This document shows positions 50,542-59,292 of a stretch of 64,000 nt of DNA, piece by piece (position 1 is the stretch's first letter; every line of letters starts with the position of its first letter). The stretch is taken from the NCBI RefSeq assembly GCF_020144925.1, contig NZ_NSLC01000002.1, positions 248,001 to 312,000 on the forward strand. Direction: 5' to 3'. The notes under the pieces are model-generated. The model saw nothing but the letters and a program-made list of their open reading frames with translations. It had not been told where the DNA came from and ran no database searches. Source of the DNA: Afifella sp. IM 167 (GTDB taxonomy: Bacteria > Pseudomonadota > Alphaproteobacteria > Rhizobiales > Afifellaceae). The translations under genes and the position numbers were made by a program.

Positions 50542-51798
50542 TCAGGGCACGAAGATCGCGCGGAAATCGTTGACGTTGGTCAGCGTCGGCCCGGTCATCA
50601 CGAGGTCGCCCAGGGCCTCGAAGAAGCCGTAGGTGTCGTTCGCCTCGAGCGCCGCCTCCCCATCGAGGCCGAGGTCGCGGGCGCGTGCCAGCGTATCGGG
50701 CCCGATCACCGCGCCGGCATTGTCTTCCGTTCCGTCGATGCCGTCCGTGTCGCAGGCGAGAGCCCAGACGCTTTCCTCCCCTTGAAGGGCGAGGGCGAGG
50801 CCGAGAAGATATTCCGTGTTGCGCCCGCCGCGGCCCTGCGTGCGCACGCTCACCGTCGTTTCCCCGCCGGACAGCAGGACGAAGGGGGGTTGCAGGGCGC
50901 GCCCGTGCAGCTTGCGGCGCACGAGACGGGCATGCTCCGCCCCGAGCTGGCGCGCCTCGCCCTCAAGGTCGGCGCCGAGGATCACCGGGAAGACGCCGAG
51001 ACGCCGCGCACAGGCGGCGGCGGCTTCCAGCGACTTGTCGGGCGCCGCGATGATCCGGAATTCGGCATGGGCGAGCCTCGGATCGCCGGGCTCCGGCGTT
51101 TCCGCCTCGGGCGAGGTGAGCCAGGCCTCCGCGGCCGGCGAGAGCTCGATCTGATAGCGCGTCAGGATGTTCTGCGCCTCGCGCACGCTGGTCGGATCGC
51201 CCACCGTCGGCCCGGAGGCGATCACGGTCGGCTCGTCGCCCGGAACGTCCGCGATGGCGAGGGTGAGGATGCGCGCCGGATGCGCCGCGGCGGCGAGCCG
51301 GCCGCCCTTCACCGCAGAGAGGTGCTTGCGCACGCAATTCATCGCCCCGATCGGCGCGCCGGACTGGAGGAGCGCCCGGTTCACCGCCTGCTTGTCGGCC
51401 AGCGTCAGGCCGGGCGCGGGAAGCGTCAGCAGGGCCGAGCCGCCGCCCGAAATCAGAGCGATGACGAGGTCGTCCGCCGAAAGATCGGAGACAAGCTCCA
51501 CAATGCGCCGGGCGGCGTCCTCGCCTGCCGCATCCGGCACCGGATGCGCCGCCTCGACGATTTCGATCTTGTCGCAGGATACCGCGTGGCCGTAGCGCGT
51601 CACGACGAGGCCGGAGATCTCGCCCGGCCAGTGGTCCTCGAGAGACCTCGCCATCGCGGCGGAAGCCTTGCCGGCGCCGATCACCACGGTGCGCCCGGCG
51701 GGCGGTCGCGGCAGATGCGGCGGCAGCGACAGCCGCGGATCGGCAGCCGCCACCGCAGCGTCGAAAAGCCCCCTCAGAAAGACCTTCGGCTCGTCCAC
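50542..51798 (-). CDS. Glycerate 2-kinase (GckA/TtuD, MOFRL family)
   Basis: 418 residues. The N-terminal DUF4147-type domain carries VVIGAGKASAAMA and ISGGGSALL. The C-terminal MOFRL domain carries SGGETTVSV, GRGGRNTEYLLG and DTDGIDGTEDNAGA. It phosphorylates glycerate to 2-phosphoglycerate, linking glyoxylate and tartrate breakdown to glycolysis. GTG at 51798 is chosen because AGGAAAG lies seven or eight bases upstream and the protein then starts close to the conserved FLRGLFDAAV. Confidence 0.9.
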   Translation of the reverse strand: MDEPKVFLRGLFDAAVAAADPRLSLPPHLPRPPAGRTVVIGAGKASAAMARSLEDHWPGEISGLVVTRYGHAVSCDKIEIVEAAHPVPDAAGEDAARRIVELVSDLSADDLVIALISGGGSALLTLPAPGLTLADKQAVNRALLQSGAPIGAMNCVRKHLSAVKGGRLAAAAHPARILTLAIADVPGDEPTVIASGPTVGDPTSVREAQNILTRYQIELSPAAEAWLTSPEAETPEPGDPRLAHAEFRIIAAPDKSLEAAAACARRLGVFPVILGADLEGEARQLGAEHARLVRRKLHGRALQPPFVLLSGGETTVSVRTQGRGGRNTEYLLGLALALQGEESVWALACDTDGIDGTEDNAGAVIGPDTLARARDLGLDGEAALEANDTYGFFEALGDLVMTGPTLTNVNDFRAIFVP

Positions 51799-51916
51799 TT
51801 TCGCCGCTTTCCTTGCCGCCTTCGCATCCACAGGCGGCAATGTCGGCGCGCCACGCTTGCGCGCCGGCAAGACCCGGCTTAGCACCACGCGCAAAGTTAC
51901 AAAAGGCTGTTGGCCG

Positions 51917-53641
51917 ATGGCTGCGGGTTCCAAGGATGGGCAGAAGTCGCCGATGATCGGCGCGCCGGCGCGGTTTTCTCCGCTCGCCGGGCTCGTCGTC
52001 GTGCTCGTCGCCATCGTCCTGTTCGCGCCGGGGATCGGCGTCCTGCCGCCCATCGATCGCGACGAGGCGCGCTTCGTCCAGGCGACGAAGCAGATGCACG
52101 AGAGCGGCGACTACATCGACATCCGCTTCCAGGACGAGCCCCGCCACAAGAAGCCCGTCGGCATCTACTGGCTGCAGGCGGTGGCGACGGCCCCCTTCGG
52201 CGGAGCGGACGCGCCGATCTGGGCCTACCGCATCCCCTCCTTCATCGGCGCGGTGCTGGCCGCGCTCGCCACCTGGTTCGCCGGTCTTGCCCTCTTCGGA
52301 CCGCGCGCGGCCTTCGCGGGCGCGCTTCTCATGTCCTCCACCATCCTCCTCACGGTGGAAGCGCGCCTCGCCAAGACCGACGCCGTCCTTGCCGCCCTGA
52401 CGATCTTCGCCATCGCGGTCCTGGCAAGGGCATGGATGGAGGGCAGGGAGACTTCCGGCGCGGGCCGCAATCTTGCGCCGCCGCCGGCAACGCCGCTCGC
52501 GCTGCCGCTGACGCTCGGTTTCTGGGCGGCCCTGGGCCTCGGCATCCTCGTCAAGGGGCCGATCATCCTGATGGTCGTCGGGCTGACGCTGCTCCTCCTC
52601 CTCATCGCCTCGCGCTCGCCGGCGGTACTCCTGCGCCTGCGGCCGCTCTCCGGGCTCGCCCTGATGCTCCTCATCGCCGTGCCGTGGTTCATCGCCATCG
52701 GCATCCGCTCCGACTGGACGTTCTTCACCGCCGCCATCGGCCAGGACATGCTCGGCAAGGTGGCGAGCGCGCAGGAGGCGCACGGCGCGCCGCCCGGCAC
52801 CTATGTCGCGCTCTTCTTCGCCACCGCCTGGCCGCTCGCCCCTTTCACGCTTCTCGCGGCGCCCTTCATCGTCGGCGTCTGGAAGCGGCCTGCGGTCTTC
52901 TTCGCGCTCGCCTGGCTCGTCCCGAGCTGGCTCGTCTTCGAGGCGGTGCCGACCAAGCTGCCGCATTACGTCCTGCCGCTTTATCCGGCGCTGGCGCTGA
53001 TGAGCGCCGCGGCTCTGGAAGAGGGCATGCTCCTCGCCGGCAAGGCCTGGCGATACCTGGCGGGCTTCCTCCTCGCCAGCGTGCCGATCGTTATCGCCAT
53101 CGGCGCCATCGCCCTGCCGCTCTGGCTGGAAAAGCGTCTCCCGGCGGGCACCGACCTTGCCGGGATCGGCGCGGCGGTCCTCGGCGTGATCGGCGCGCGA
53201 GCGATCGCCCGTGGCCGAGAGGAGAGCGCCTTGCTTGCTGCGACGGTTGCCGCGGCTCTGATCTATCTCGCGGCCTTCCAGTTCGGCTTCCCGACGCTCA
53301 GCGCGATCCGCGTTTCGGAGCACGCCGCTGCGGCCGCCCATGAGGATGCCGTCTGCGACGACCCGCAGATCGCCTCCGCCGGCTATTCGGAGCCGAGCCT
53401 CGTCTTCTTCGCCGGCACCGACACGCGCCTGACGGACGGAAAGGGCGCGGCCGATTTCCTCTCCGGCGAAGGCTGCCAGGTCGCGCTCGTGGAGGCTCGC
53501 CAGGAAAGCGCCTTCCAGGATGCCGCGGCGAACGAAAATCTCGCGCTCTCGGCGGGCCGCGAGGTATCCGGCTTCAACTATTCGCGTGGCAAGGCCGTGA
53601 CGTTGCGCGTCTACAGGCGGTCCGCAGAGGCTGAGCGATGA
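51917..53641 (+). CDS. Glycosyltransferase family 39/83, ArnT/RgtD-like membrane transferase
   Basis: 574 residues with about twelve membrane spans. The first periplasmic loop has the polyprenyl-sugar transferase motif DRDEARFVQATKQM, followed by FQDEPRHKKPVGIYWLQA. It transfers a sugar from a polyprenyl-phosphate donor to lipid A or a related glycolipid on the outer face of the inner membrane. First of a four-gene overlapping set with a PAP2 phosphatase, a GT2 synthase and a LAB_N protein, as in rhizobial lipid A galacturonic acid addition. The ribosome site is weak. Confidence 0.85.
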   Translation: MAAGSKDGQKSPMIGAPARFSPLAGLVVVLVAIVLFAPGIGVLPPIDRDEARFVQATKQMHESGDYIDIRFQDEPRHKKPVGIYWLQAVATAPFGGADAPIWAYRIPSFIGAVLAALATWFAGLALFGPRAAFAGALLMSSTILLTVEARLAKTDAVLAALTIFAIAVLARAWMEGRETSGAGRNLAPPPATPLALPLTLGFWAALGLGILVKGPIILMVVGLTLLLLLIASRSPAVLLRLRPLSGLALMLLIAVPWFIAIGIRSDWTFFTAAIGQDMLGKVASAQEAHGAPPGTYVALFFATAWPLAPFTLLAAPFIVGVWKRPAVFFALAWLVPSWLVFEAVPTKLPHYVLPLYPALALMSAAALEEGMLLAGKAWRYLAGFLLASVPIVIAIGAIALPLWLEKRLPAGTDLAGIGAAVLGVIGARAIARGREESALLAATVAAALIYLAAFQFGFPTLSAIRVSEHAAAAAHEDAVCDDPQIASAGYSEPSLVFFAGTDTRLTDGKGAADFLSGEGCQVALVEARQESAFQDAAANENLALSAGREVSGFNYSRGKAVTLRVYRRSAEAER

Positions 53642-54456
53642 GGCCGTCGGAGCGCTGGAACGAGACCGCCCGCATCACGCTCCGCCGAGGCCGGGAGAGG
53701 GCAGGGCACGTCTCGCGCTTCGTCCTGCGGCGCCGGCGCGACGCCCTGATGCCGCCGCTGCGGGCGACACCGCTCACCGTCTTCAACGTCGCGATCGTCC
53801 TCGTCTCCGTCCTCCTCGTCGTGTTCGTCCTCGCCGACCCCTATCTCGTCGCATTCCAGCGCGACATGCATCCCCAGGTGCGCGGCTTTCTGACCTTCGT
53901 CACGGATCTCGGCAAATCGGACTGGATGCTCGTGGCGGCCGGCGGCTTTCTTCTCTTCCAGCTCTTCCGCGACGTCTCCTATCACGGGGTGCGCCAGCGC
54001 GCCGCCGCGCTCCGCGCTTCTGCCGCGGCGGCCTATATCTTCGTTGCCGTTCTCGGTACCGGCCTCCTCGCCGTCATCCTCAAATACGGGATCGGACGCG
54101 CCCGCCCGCGCTATTTCGAAACGGATGGGCTGGCCGCCTTCCATCCCTTTTCCTTCGAGCCGAGCTGGGCGAGCTTTCCCTCCGGCCACGCCACCAACGT
54201 GGCGGCGCTCGCCATGGCCCTCGGCCTCCTCTTTCCAAAGGCGCGGGTCGCCGTGCTGGTCTTCGCCTTCTGGATTGCCGTCAGCCGGCTCGCCACCCGT
54301 TCCCATTACCCGACGGACGTTCTGGCCGGCATCATCCTCGGCTGTGCCGGCGCCTGGATCGTCGCACGCCTCTTTGCCGAAAGGCGCCTCGTCTTCCGTC
54401 TCGACCGGGACGGACGCCTGAAGCGCCGCCGCATCCGTGAAAGCGACAAGTCATGA
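53638..54456 (+). CDS. PAP2-family membrane phosphatase, LpxE/LpxF-like
   Basis: 272 residues with six membrane spans. The complete three-part phosphatase signature is present: KYGIGRARP (K-x6-RP), PSGH and SRLATRSHYPTD (SR-x5-H-x3-D). Such enzymes remove lipid A phosphates (LpxE, LpxF) or recycle polyprenyl pyrophosphate. The basic N-terminal 35 residues are cytosolic. It overlaps the gene before it and the gene after it by four bases each, so it works with the sugar-transfer genes. A lipid A phosphatase that clears the site for sugar addition is the best guess. Confidence 0.88.
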   Translation: MRPSERWNETARITLRRGRERAGHVSRFVLRRRRDALMPPLRATPLTVFNVAIVLVSVLLVVFVLADPYLVAFQRDMHPQVRGFLTFVTDLGKSDWMLVAAGGFLLFQLFRDVSYHGVRQRAAALRASAAAAYIFVAVLGTGLLAVILKYGIGRARPRYFETDGLAAFHPFSFEPSWASFPSGHATNVAALAMALGLLFPKARVAVLVFAFWIAVSRLATRSHYPTDVLAGIILGCAGAWIVARLFAERRLVFRLDRDGRLKRRRIRESDKS

Positions 54457-55193
54457 ACCAACAAACGGCGGCCGAACCGCCCGAGGTCTCCGTCATCGTT
54501 CCCTGCCGCGACGAGGAGGGCAATATCGGCTCCCTTCTCGACGAGATAGCCGCCGCCCTTGCCGGCCGACGGTTCGAGATCCTCGTCATCGACGACGGAT
54601 CTTCCGACGCGACCGGCCGCGTCACGATTGCGCGGCGCGAGACCATTCCCACCGTCCGGCTCATCCATCATGCACGCAGCGCCGGTCAGAGCGCGGCGAT
54701 CCGCACGGGCCTGGAGGCGGCCCGCGGCTCCGTCGTCGTCACCATCGACGGCGACGGCCAGAACGACCCGGCCTATATCCCGGCCCTGCTCGATGCGCTC
54801 TCGGCGGGCGGGCAGGAGACCGGGGCATCGGCCGGTCAGCGGGTCGGCCGCAAGGCAAGCTTTGCCAAGCGCTACGGCTCGCGCATCGCCAACTGGGCGC
54901 GGCGAAGCCTGCTCGACGACGCGGTGCGCGATACCGGCTGCGGCCTGAAGGCGATCCGGCGCGAGCTCTTTCTGCGGCTGCCCTATTTCGATGGCTGGCA
55001 CCGCTTCCTGCCGGCGCTCGTGCGGCGCGAGGGCTTTTCCGTCGCGCTTGTCGATGTCGTCGACCGCGAGCGCCGGCACGGCATCTCGAAATACGGCATC
55101 TTCGACCGCCTGTGGATCGGCATCGCCGACCTTCTGGGCGTCTGGTGGCTGTCGACCCGCCGCAAGGTGCGGCCCGTGATCAGCGAGGAATAA
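54453..55193 (+). CDS. Family 2 glycosyltransferase, polyprenyl-phosphate sugar synthase (RgtE/ArnC/DPM1-like)
   Basis: 246 residues. Typical GT2 features: VSVIVPCRDEEGNI at the N-terminus, VIDDGSSD, TIDGDGQNDP (DxD-type metal site) and GCGLKAIRREL. It lacks the two C-terminal membrane spans of ArnC, as in DPM1 and RgtE. It loads a sugar onto polyprenyl phosphate in the cytosol for the ArnT-like enzyme. Confidence 0.88.
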   Translation: MNQQTAAEPPEVSVIVPCRDEEGNIGSLLDEIAAALAGRRFEILVIDDGSSDATGRVTIARRETIPTVRLIHHARSAGQSAAIRTGLEAARGSVVVTIDGDGQNDPAYIPALLDALSAGGQETGASAGQRVGRKASFAKRYGSRIANWARRSLLDDAVRDTGCGLKAIRRELFLRLPYFDGWHRFLPALVRREGFSVALVDVVDRERRHGISKYGIFDRLWIGIADLLGVWWLSTRRKVRPVISEE

Positions 55194-55197
55194 TCGG

Positions 55198-55518
55198 ATG
55201 AGCGAGCTATGGAACTGGATCGAGGCGGTCTTCGTCGATCAGTTCAGTCTCTGGATCCTGCTCGGCTTCGTGGCGCAGTTCCTGTTCATGATGCGCTTCA
55301 TCATCCAGTGGCTGGCGAGCGAGCGGGCAGGGCGGTCGGTCGTGCCGGTCGCCTTCTGGTTCTTCTCCGTGGCAGGCGGCTTCCTGCTCTTCGTCTACGC
55401 CCTGCATCGCCAGGACCCGGTCTTCATTCTCGGCCAGGGGCTGGGGCTCTTCATCTACGCCCGCAACCTCTGGCTGATCTTCAATGAGCACAAGGCCTCG
55501 ATGGAGAAGACCGAATAG
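55198..55518 (+). CDS. LAB_N-domain small membrane protein (lipid A biosynthesis N-terminal domain, RgtF-like)
   Basis: 106 residues with three membrane spans. It has the LAB_N features LLGFVAQFLFMMRFIIQW and SVVPVAFWFFSVAGG. This domain accompanies GT2 synthases in lipid A sugar pathways, where it may anchor the synthase or flip the product. Last gene of the four-gene set, five bases after the GT2 gene. Confidence 0.88.
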   Translation: MSELWNWIEAVFVDQFSLWILLGFVAQFLFMMRFIIQWLASERAGRSVVPVAFWFFSVAGGFLLFVYALHRQDPVFILGQGLGLFIYARNLWLIFNEHKASMEKTE

Positions 55519-55525
55519 CGCCTGC

Positions 55526-56716
55526 TCATTCCGCGAGGGCGGCGAAGGCACCCTCCAGATCGGCGATCTGGTCGGCAATGTCTTCCAGGCCGATATGCAG
55601 CCGGACGACGGGCCCGCCCGTCCACGGCTTCACGGTCCGCTGCTCGGTGAGTTCGCCGTAACTCGCAAGGCTCTCGAAGCCGCCCCAGGAAAAGCCGAGG
55701 CCGAAGAGCTTCAGCGAATCGAGGAAGCGCTCCGCCATTGCCCCGTCCCCGTCGAGCTCGAAGGCGAAGAGCCCGCAGGAGCGGCCGAAGAAGCGCCGCC
55801 AGTTCTCGTGGCCGGGGCAGGAGGGGAAGGCGGGGTGAAGCAGCCGCTTCACCTGCGCGCGCTCGCCGACCCATTTGGCCACCTCCAGCGCCTGCCGCTC
55901 ATGCTGCTCGAGGCGCACCTTCATCGTGCGCATGCCGCGCAGGCCGAGATAGATTTCGTCCGGGCCGGCCTGCACGCCGAGCTCGCGATGCGTGCGCATG
56001 AGCCTCGTCGCCATCTTCTCGGAAGCGCTGATGGAGCCCAGCATCAGGTCGGCATGGCCGCCGACATATTTCGTGCTCGCCTGGATGGACAGGTCGAAGC
56101 CGTGTTCGATCGGGCGGTAGATGAGCGGCGTCGCCCAGGTGTTGTCGATCATGGTGACGGCGTCCGCCGCCGCGGCCGCGTCGAGAATCTCCTGAAGGTC
56201 CGGAAACTCGAAGGTGAGTGAACCCGGCGCCTCGGCAAAGACCGCGCGCGCCCCATTCTTCAGTGCTTCCTTCAGGCTTGCAAGGTCCATCGGGTCGTAG
56301 AATGTCGTGCCGATCCCCAGGCGCTTGAGCGTCCCGTTGCAGAAGGCGCGGGTCGGTCCGTACACATTGTCCGGAACGAGGATTTCCTCGCCCGCAGAAA
56401 CGCTTGCAAGGATCGCGACGGTGACGGCGGCGAGCCCCGAGGGGACGAGCACGGTCGTCGCGGCTCCCTCCAGCTCCGTCCAGGCGCCGTTCAGCGCCTC
56501 GATCGTCGGCGTGTTGGTCAGGCCATAGGAATAGCGGCTGGTGCGCCGATTCTTCATCTCGTCGGCGGAGGCAAACAGCACGGTGGAGGCGCGCACCACC
56601 GGCGGGTTGACGAAGCCGTGGAAAGAATGGGGATCGCGCCCGGCATGGGTAAGAAGCGTTGCCGGGCGGCGTCCGCTCGCGCTCAGATTGCGACCCGGTC
56701 CTTCATCGGAATTCAT
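55526..56716 (-). CDS. metC: Cystathionine beta-lyase (Cys/Met metabolism PLP enzyme)
   Basis: 396 residues, normal for the family. TRYSYGLTNTPT-like (SRYSYGLTNTPT) opens the catalytic fold, and the PLP lysine is in SIQASTKYVGGHADLMLGS. The substitution pattern and neighbourhood with aapJ match rhizobial metC. It splits cystathionine to homocysteine, pyruvate and ammonia in methionine synthesis. It is divergent from aapJ. Confidence 0.88.
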   Translation of the reverse strand: MNSDEGPGRNLSASGRRPATLLTHAGRDPHSFHGFVNPPVVRASTVLFASADEMKNRRTSRYSYGLTNTPTIEALNGAWTELEGAATTVLVPSGLAAVTVAILASVSAGEEILVPDNVYGPTRAFCNGTLKRLGIGTTFYDPMDLASLKEALKNGARAVFAEAPGSLTFEFPDLQEILDAAAAADAVTMIDNTWATPLIYRPIEHGFDLSIQASTKYVGGHADLMLGSISASEKMATRLMRTHRELGVQAGPDEIYLGLRGMRTMKVRLEQHERQALEVAKWVGERAQVKRLLHPAFPSCPGHENWRRFFGRSCGLFAFELDGDGAMAERFLDSLKLFGLGFSWGGFESLASYGELTEQRTVKPWTGGPVVRLHIGLEDIADQIADLEGAFAALAE

Positions 56717-56958
56717 TGATTTCTCCGCGACATATCGTTGCCTCTGGTGGATTTGGGCCGGGAATTCGGTCTGATGGTAGAAGGCGCTGGTCCTCGCCTC
56801 AGGCTTGACCGCGGCCCGTAGATGGCTTTCGATGGCCGTATGGATGGGGTTGCGTCAAGCGCCGTCTGGCAGGGAAATGGCGAGACGCTCAGTTTCGCTT
56901 TGCAAGGACGCCGCACGCCACTGTCCGATAAACAACCGGTGAACAGGATAATCGTCAC

Positions 56959-57975
56959 ATGCAAAAAACCATTCTTCCGCTCCTGGCAGGGGCGGCCCTC
57001 GTTCTGACGGCCGTCTCTGCTTCGGCAGCGACGCTTGACGACGTCAAGGGCAAGGGAACTCTTCAGTGCGGCGTGAGCCAGGGCCTGCCGGGCTTCTCCA
57101 ACCCGGATTCGCAGGGCAACTGGTCGGGCCTCGACGTCGACACCTGCAAGGCCATCGCCGCAGCCGTCTTTGGCGATGCGTCGAAGGCAGCCTTCACGCC
57201 GCTCTCGGCCAAGGAGCGCTTCACCGCTCTGCAGTCGGGCGAGGTGGACGTGCTGACCCGCAACACCACCTGGACGATGTCGCGCGACACCGATCTCGGC
57301 CTCAACTTCGCGGGCGTGAACTATTACGACGGCCAGGGCTTCATGGTCCGCAAGGACCTCGGCGTATCCTCCGCCCTGGAGCTTTCCGGCGCTTCGGTCT
57401 GCACCAACACGGGCACGACGACCGAGCTCAACGTCGCGGACTACTTCCGCAAGAACGACATGGATTACGAGGTCGTCGCCTTCGAGAAGGCCGACGAGGT
57501 CGTCGCCGCCTATGATGCGGGTCGCTGCGACGTCTACACCACCGACCAGTCCGGCCTCTACGCGCAGAAGCTGAAGCTCGCCAACCCGGACGACCATATC
57601 ATTCTGCCGGAGATCATCTCCAAGGAGCCGCTCGGCCCCGCCGTCCGCCAGGGCGACGACCAGTGGTTCAGCGTCGTCAAGTGGACGCTCTTTGCCCTCA
57701 TCAATGCCGAGGAGCTGGGCGTGACGCAGGCCAATGTCGACGAGATGAAGACGTCCGACAATCCGGCCGTGAAGCGTCTCCTCGGCACGGAAGGCTCCTT
57801 CGGCGAGTCGATCGGTCTCGGTGCCGACTGGGCCGCGAACGCGATCAAGGCCGTCGGCAATTACGGCGAGATGTATGACCGCAACGTCGGGCCCGACACC
57901 GAGCTCGGCATCGACCGCGGCCTCAACAAGCTGTGGAGCGATGGCGGCATCCAGTACGCACCGCCGGTGCGCTGA
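56959..57975 (+). CDS. aapJ: General L-amino acid ABC transporter, periplasmic binding protein (AapJ)
   Basis: 338 residues. The signal peptide ends near VSASAATLDD. It contains the family-3 binding-protein segment GKGTLQCGVSQGLPGFS, and the ends LNKLWSDGGIQYAPPVR match AapJ. It binds a wide range of L-amino acids. It is followed by a strong terminator hairpin before aapQ, typical for producing excess receptor. The 242-base gap to metC holds its promoter; no clear -35/-10 pair is evident. Confidence 0.94.
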   Translation: MQKTILPLLAGAALVLTAVSASAATLDDVKGKGTLQCGVSQGLPGFSNPDSQGNWSGLDVDTCKAIAAAVFGDASKAAFTPLSAKERFTALQSGEVDVLTRNTTWTMSRDTDLGLNFAGVNYYDGQGFMVRKDLGVSSALELSGASVCTNTGTTTELNVADYFRKNDMDYEVVAFEKADEVVAAYDAGRCDVYTTDQSGLYAQKLKLANPDDHIILPEIISKEPLGPAVRQGDDQWFSVVKWTLFALINAEELGVTQANVDEMKTSDNPAVKRLLGTEGSFGESIGLGADWAANAIKAVGNYGEMYDRNVGPDTELGIDRGLNKLWSDGGIQYAPPVR

Positions 57976-57983
57976 TCCAAAAC

Positions 57984-58014
57984 AAGCCCGGCCGGTTCAT
58001 CCGGCCGGGCTTTT
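57984..58014 (+). terminator. Strong hairpin/terminator between aapJ and aapQ
   Basis: GCCCGGCCGG (57986-57995) pairs with CCGGCCGGGC (58001-58010), TTCAT loop, followed by TTTT. With A residues before the stem it is a full rho-independent terminator. Partial read-through into aapQMP would set receptor excess. Confidence 0.85.
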
Positions 58015-58076
58015 CGCTGGTGCATCGCCGCATCAAGACGGCGCAGACTGGCACATAACATGCAAGCCGAGGGGAC

Positions 58077-59288
58077 ATGGCTGTTCAGGACGCATTGCCG
58101 GGCCGCGTAGGCTCGGGCGGTTTCGCTGCGCTTAACGATCAGCGCGTACGAGGCGCGATCTTCCAGGTTCTCCTGGTAATCGGCATCATCAGCTTCGGCT
58201 GGTGGATCATCCACAACACGGCCGCCAACCTGAGGGCGCAGGGGATCGGCTTCGGCTTCGACATCCTCTTCGATTCCGCCGGCTTCCAGATCAACCAGGC
58301 GCTGATCGAATATCAGGAGACCTCCTCCTACGTCCGCGTCTACTTCGTCGGCCTCATCAACACCCTCGTCGTCTCCTTCATCGGCATCCTCCTGGCGACG
58401 CTGATCGGCTTTATCGTCGGCATTGCGCGCCTCTCCACCAACTGGGTCGTGGCCAAGGCGGCCTACGTCTACATCGAGATCCTGCGCAACATCCCGCTGC
58501 TGCTGCAGATCTTCATCTGGTATTTCGCGGTCCTGCGCCTGCTTCCGCCCAAGCGCGAGGCGATCGATCTCGGCCCGCTCGGCCTTCTCAACATCGCCGG
58601 CTGGTATGCCCCGAAGGTGATTTACGGGCCCGGCTTCCCCATCATGCTGAGCGCCCTGATCTTCGGCATCGTTGCCACTTTCATCATCCGGCGCTGGGCG
58701 TATAAGCGCCAGATGGCGACCGGCGAGCAGTTTCCGGTGCTGTGGACCGGGCTCGCCCTCATCATCGCCGTGCCCATCGTCAGCTGGTTCGCCGTCGGAA
58801 TCCTGATGAAGGGCGCGCCGCTGTCGCTCGAATATGCCAGCGAAGGCAACTTCGGCCCCCGCGGCGGCGCGCGCGTCTATCCCGAATTCATCGGCCTTCT
58901 CTTCGCGCTCTCCTTCTACACCGCCTCCTTCATCGCCGAGATCGTTCGCGCCGGCATCCTCGCCGTGGCGCACGGGCAGACGGAAGCCGCCTATTCGCTC
59001 GGCCTGCGGCCCGGCCACACGCTCCGCCTCGTCGTGGTGCCGCAGGCGATGCGGGTCATCGTGCCGCCGCTGACGAGCCAGTATCTCAACCTGACCAAGA
59101 ACTCCTCGCTCGCCGTGGCGATCGCCTATCCGGACCTCGTCTCCGTCTTCGCCGGGACGGCGCTCAACCAGACCGGCCGGGCGGTGGAATTCATTCTCGT
59201 CACCATGGCGACCTATCTGGTGATCTCGCTCGTCACCTCGGCCTTCATGAACTGGTACAACAGCAGCGTCGCCCTGGTGGAGAGATAA
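58077..59288 (+). CDS. aapQ: General L-amino acid ABC transporter permease (AapQ)
   Basis: 403 residues with about eight spans. The ABC permease EAA-like region is GQTEAAYSLGLRPGHTLRLVV. AapQ is longer than HisQ-type permeases because of an inserted segment between the early spans, as in rhizobial AapQ. Forms the channel with AapM. Confidence 0.94.
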   Translation: MAVQDALPGRVGSGGFAALNDQRVRGAIFQVLLVIGIISFGWWIIHNTAANLRAQGIGFGFDILFDSAGFQINQALIEYQETSSYVRVYFVGLINTLVVSFIGILLATLIGFIVGIARLSTNWVVAKAAYVYIEILRNIPLLLQIFIWYFAVLRLLPPKREAIDLGPLGLLNIAGWYAPKVIYGPGFPIMLSALIFGIVATFIIRRWAYKRQMATGEQFPVLWTGLALIIAVPIVSWFAVGILMKGAPLSLEYASEGNFGPRGGARVYPEFIGLLFALSFYTASFIAEIVRAGILAVAHGQTEAAYSLGLRPGHTLRLVVVPQAMRVIVPPLTSQYLNLTKNSSLAVAIAYPDLVSVFAGTALNQTGRAVEFILVTMATYLVISLVTSAFMNWYNSSVALVER

Positions 59289-59292
59289 CGCC

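Noticed and set aside
50963-53341. A 792-codon open frame on the minus strand spanning glycerate kinase and glycosyltransferase genes
   Set aside because: It runs across two real genes in different frames and has low-complexity Arg/Glu/Asp/Gly composition.
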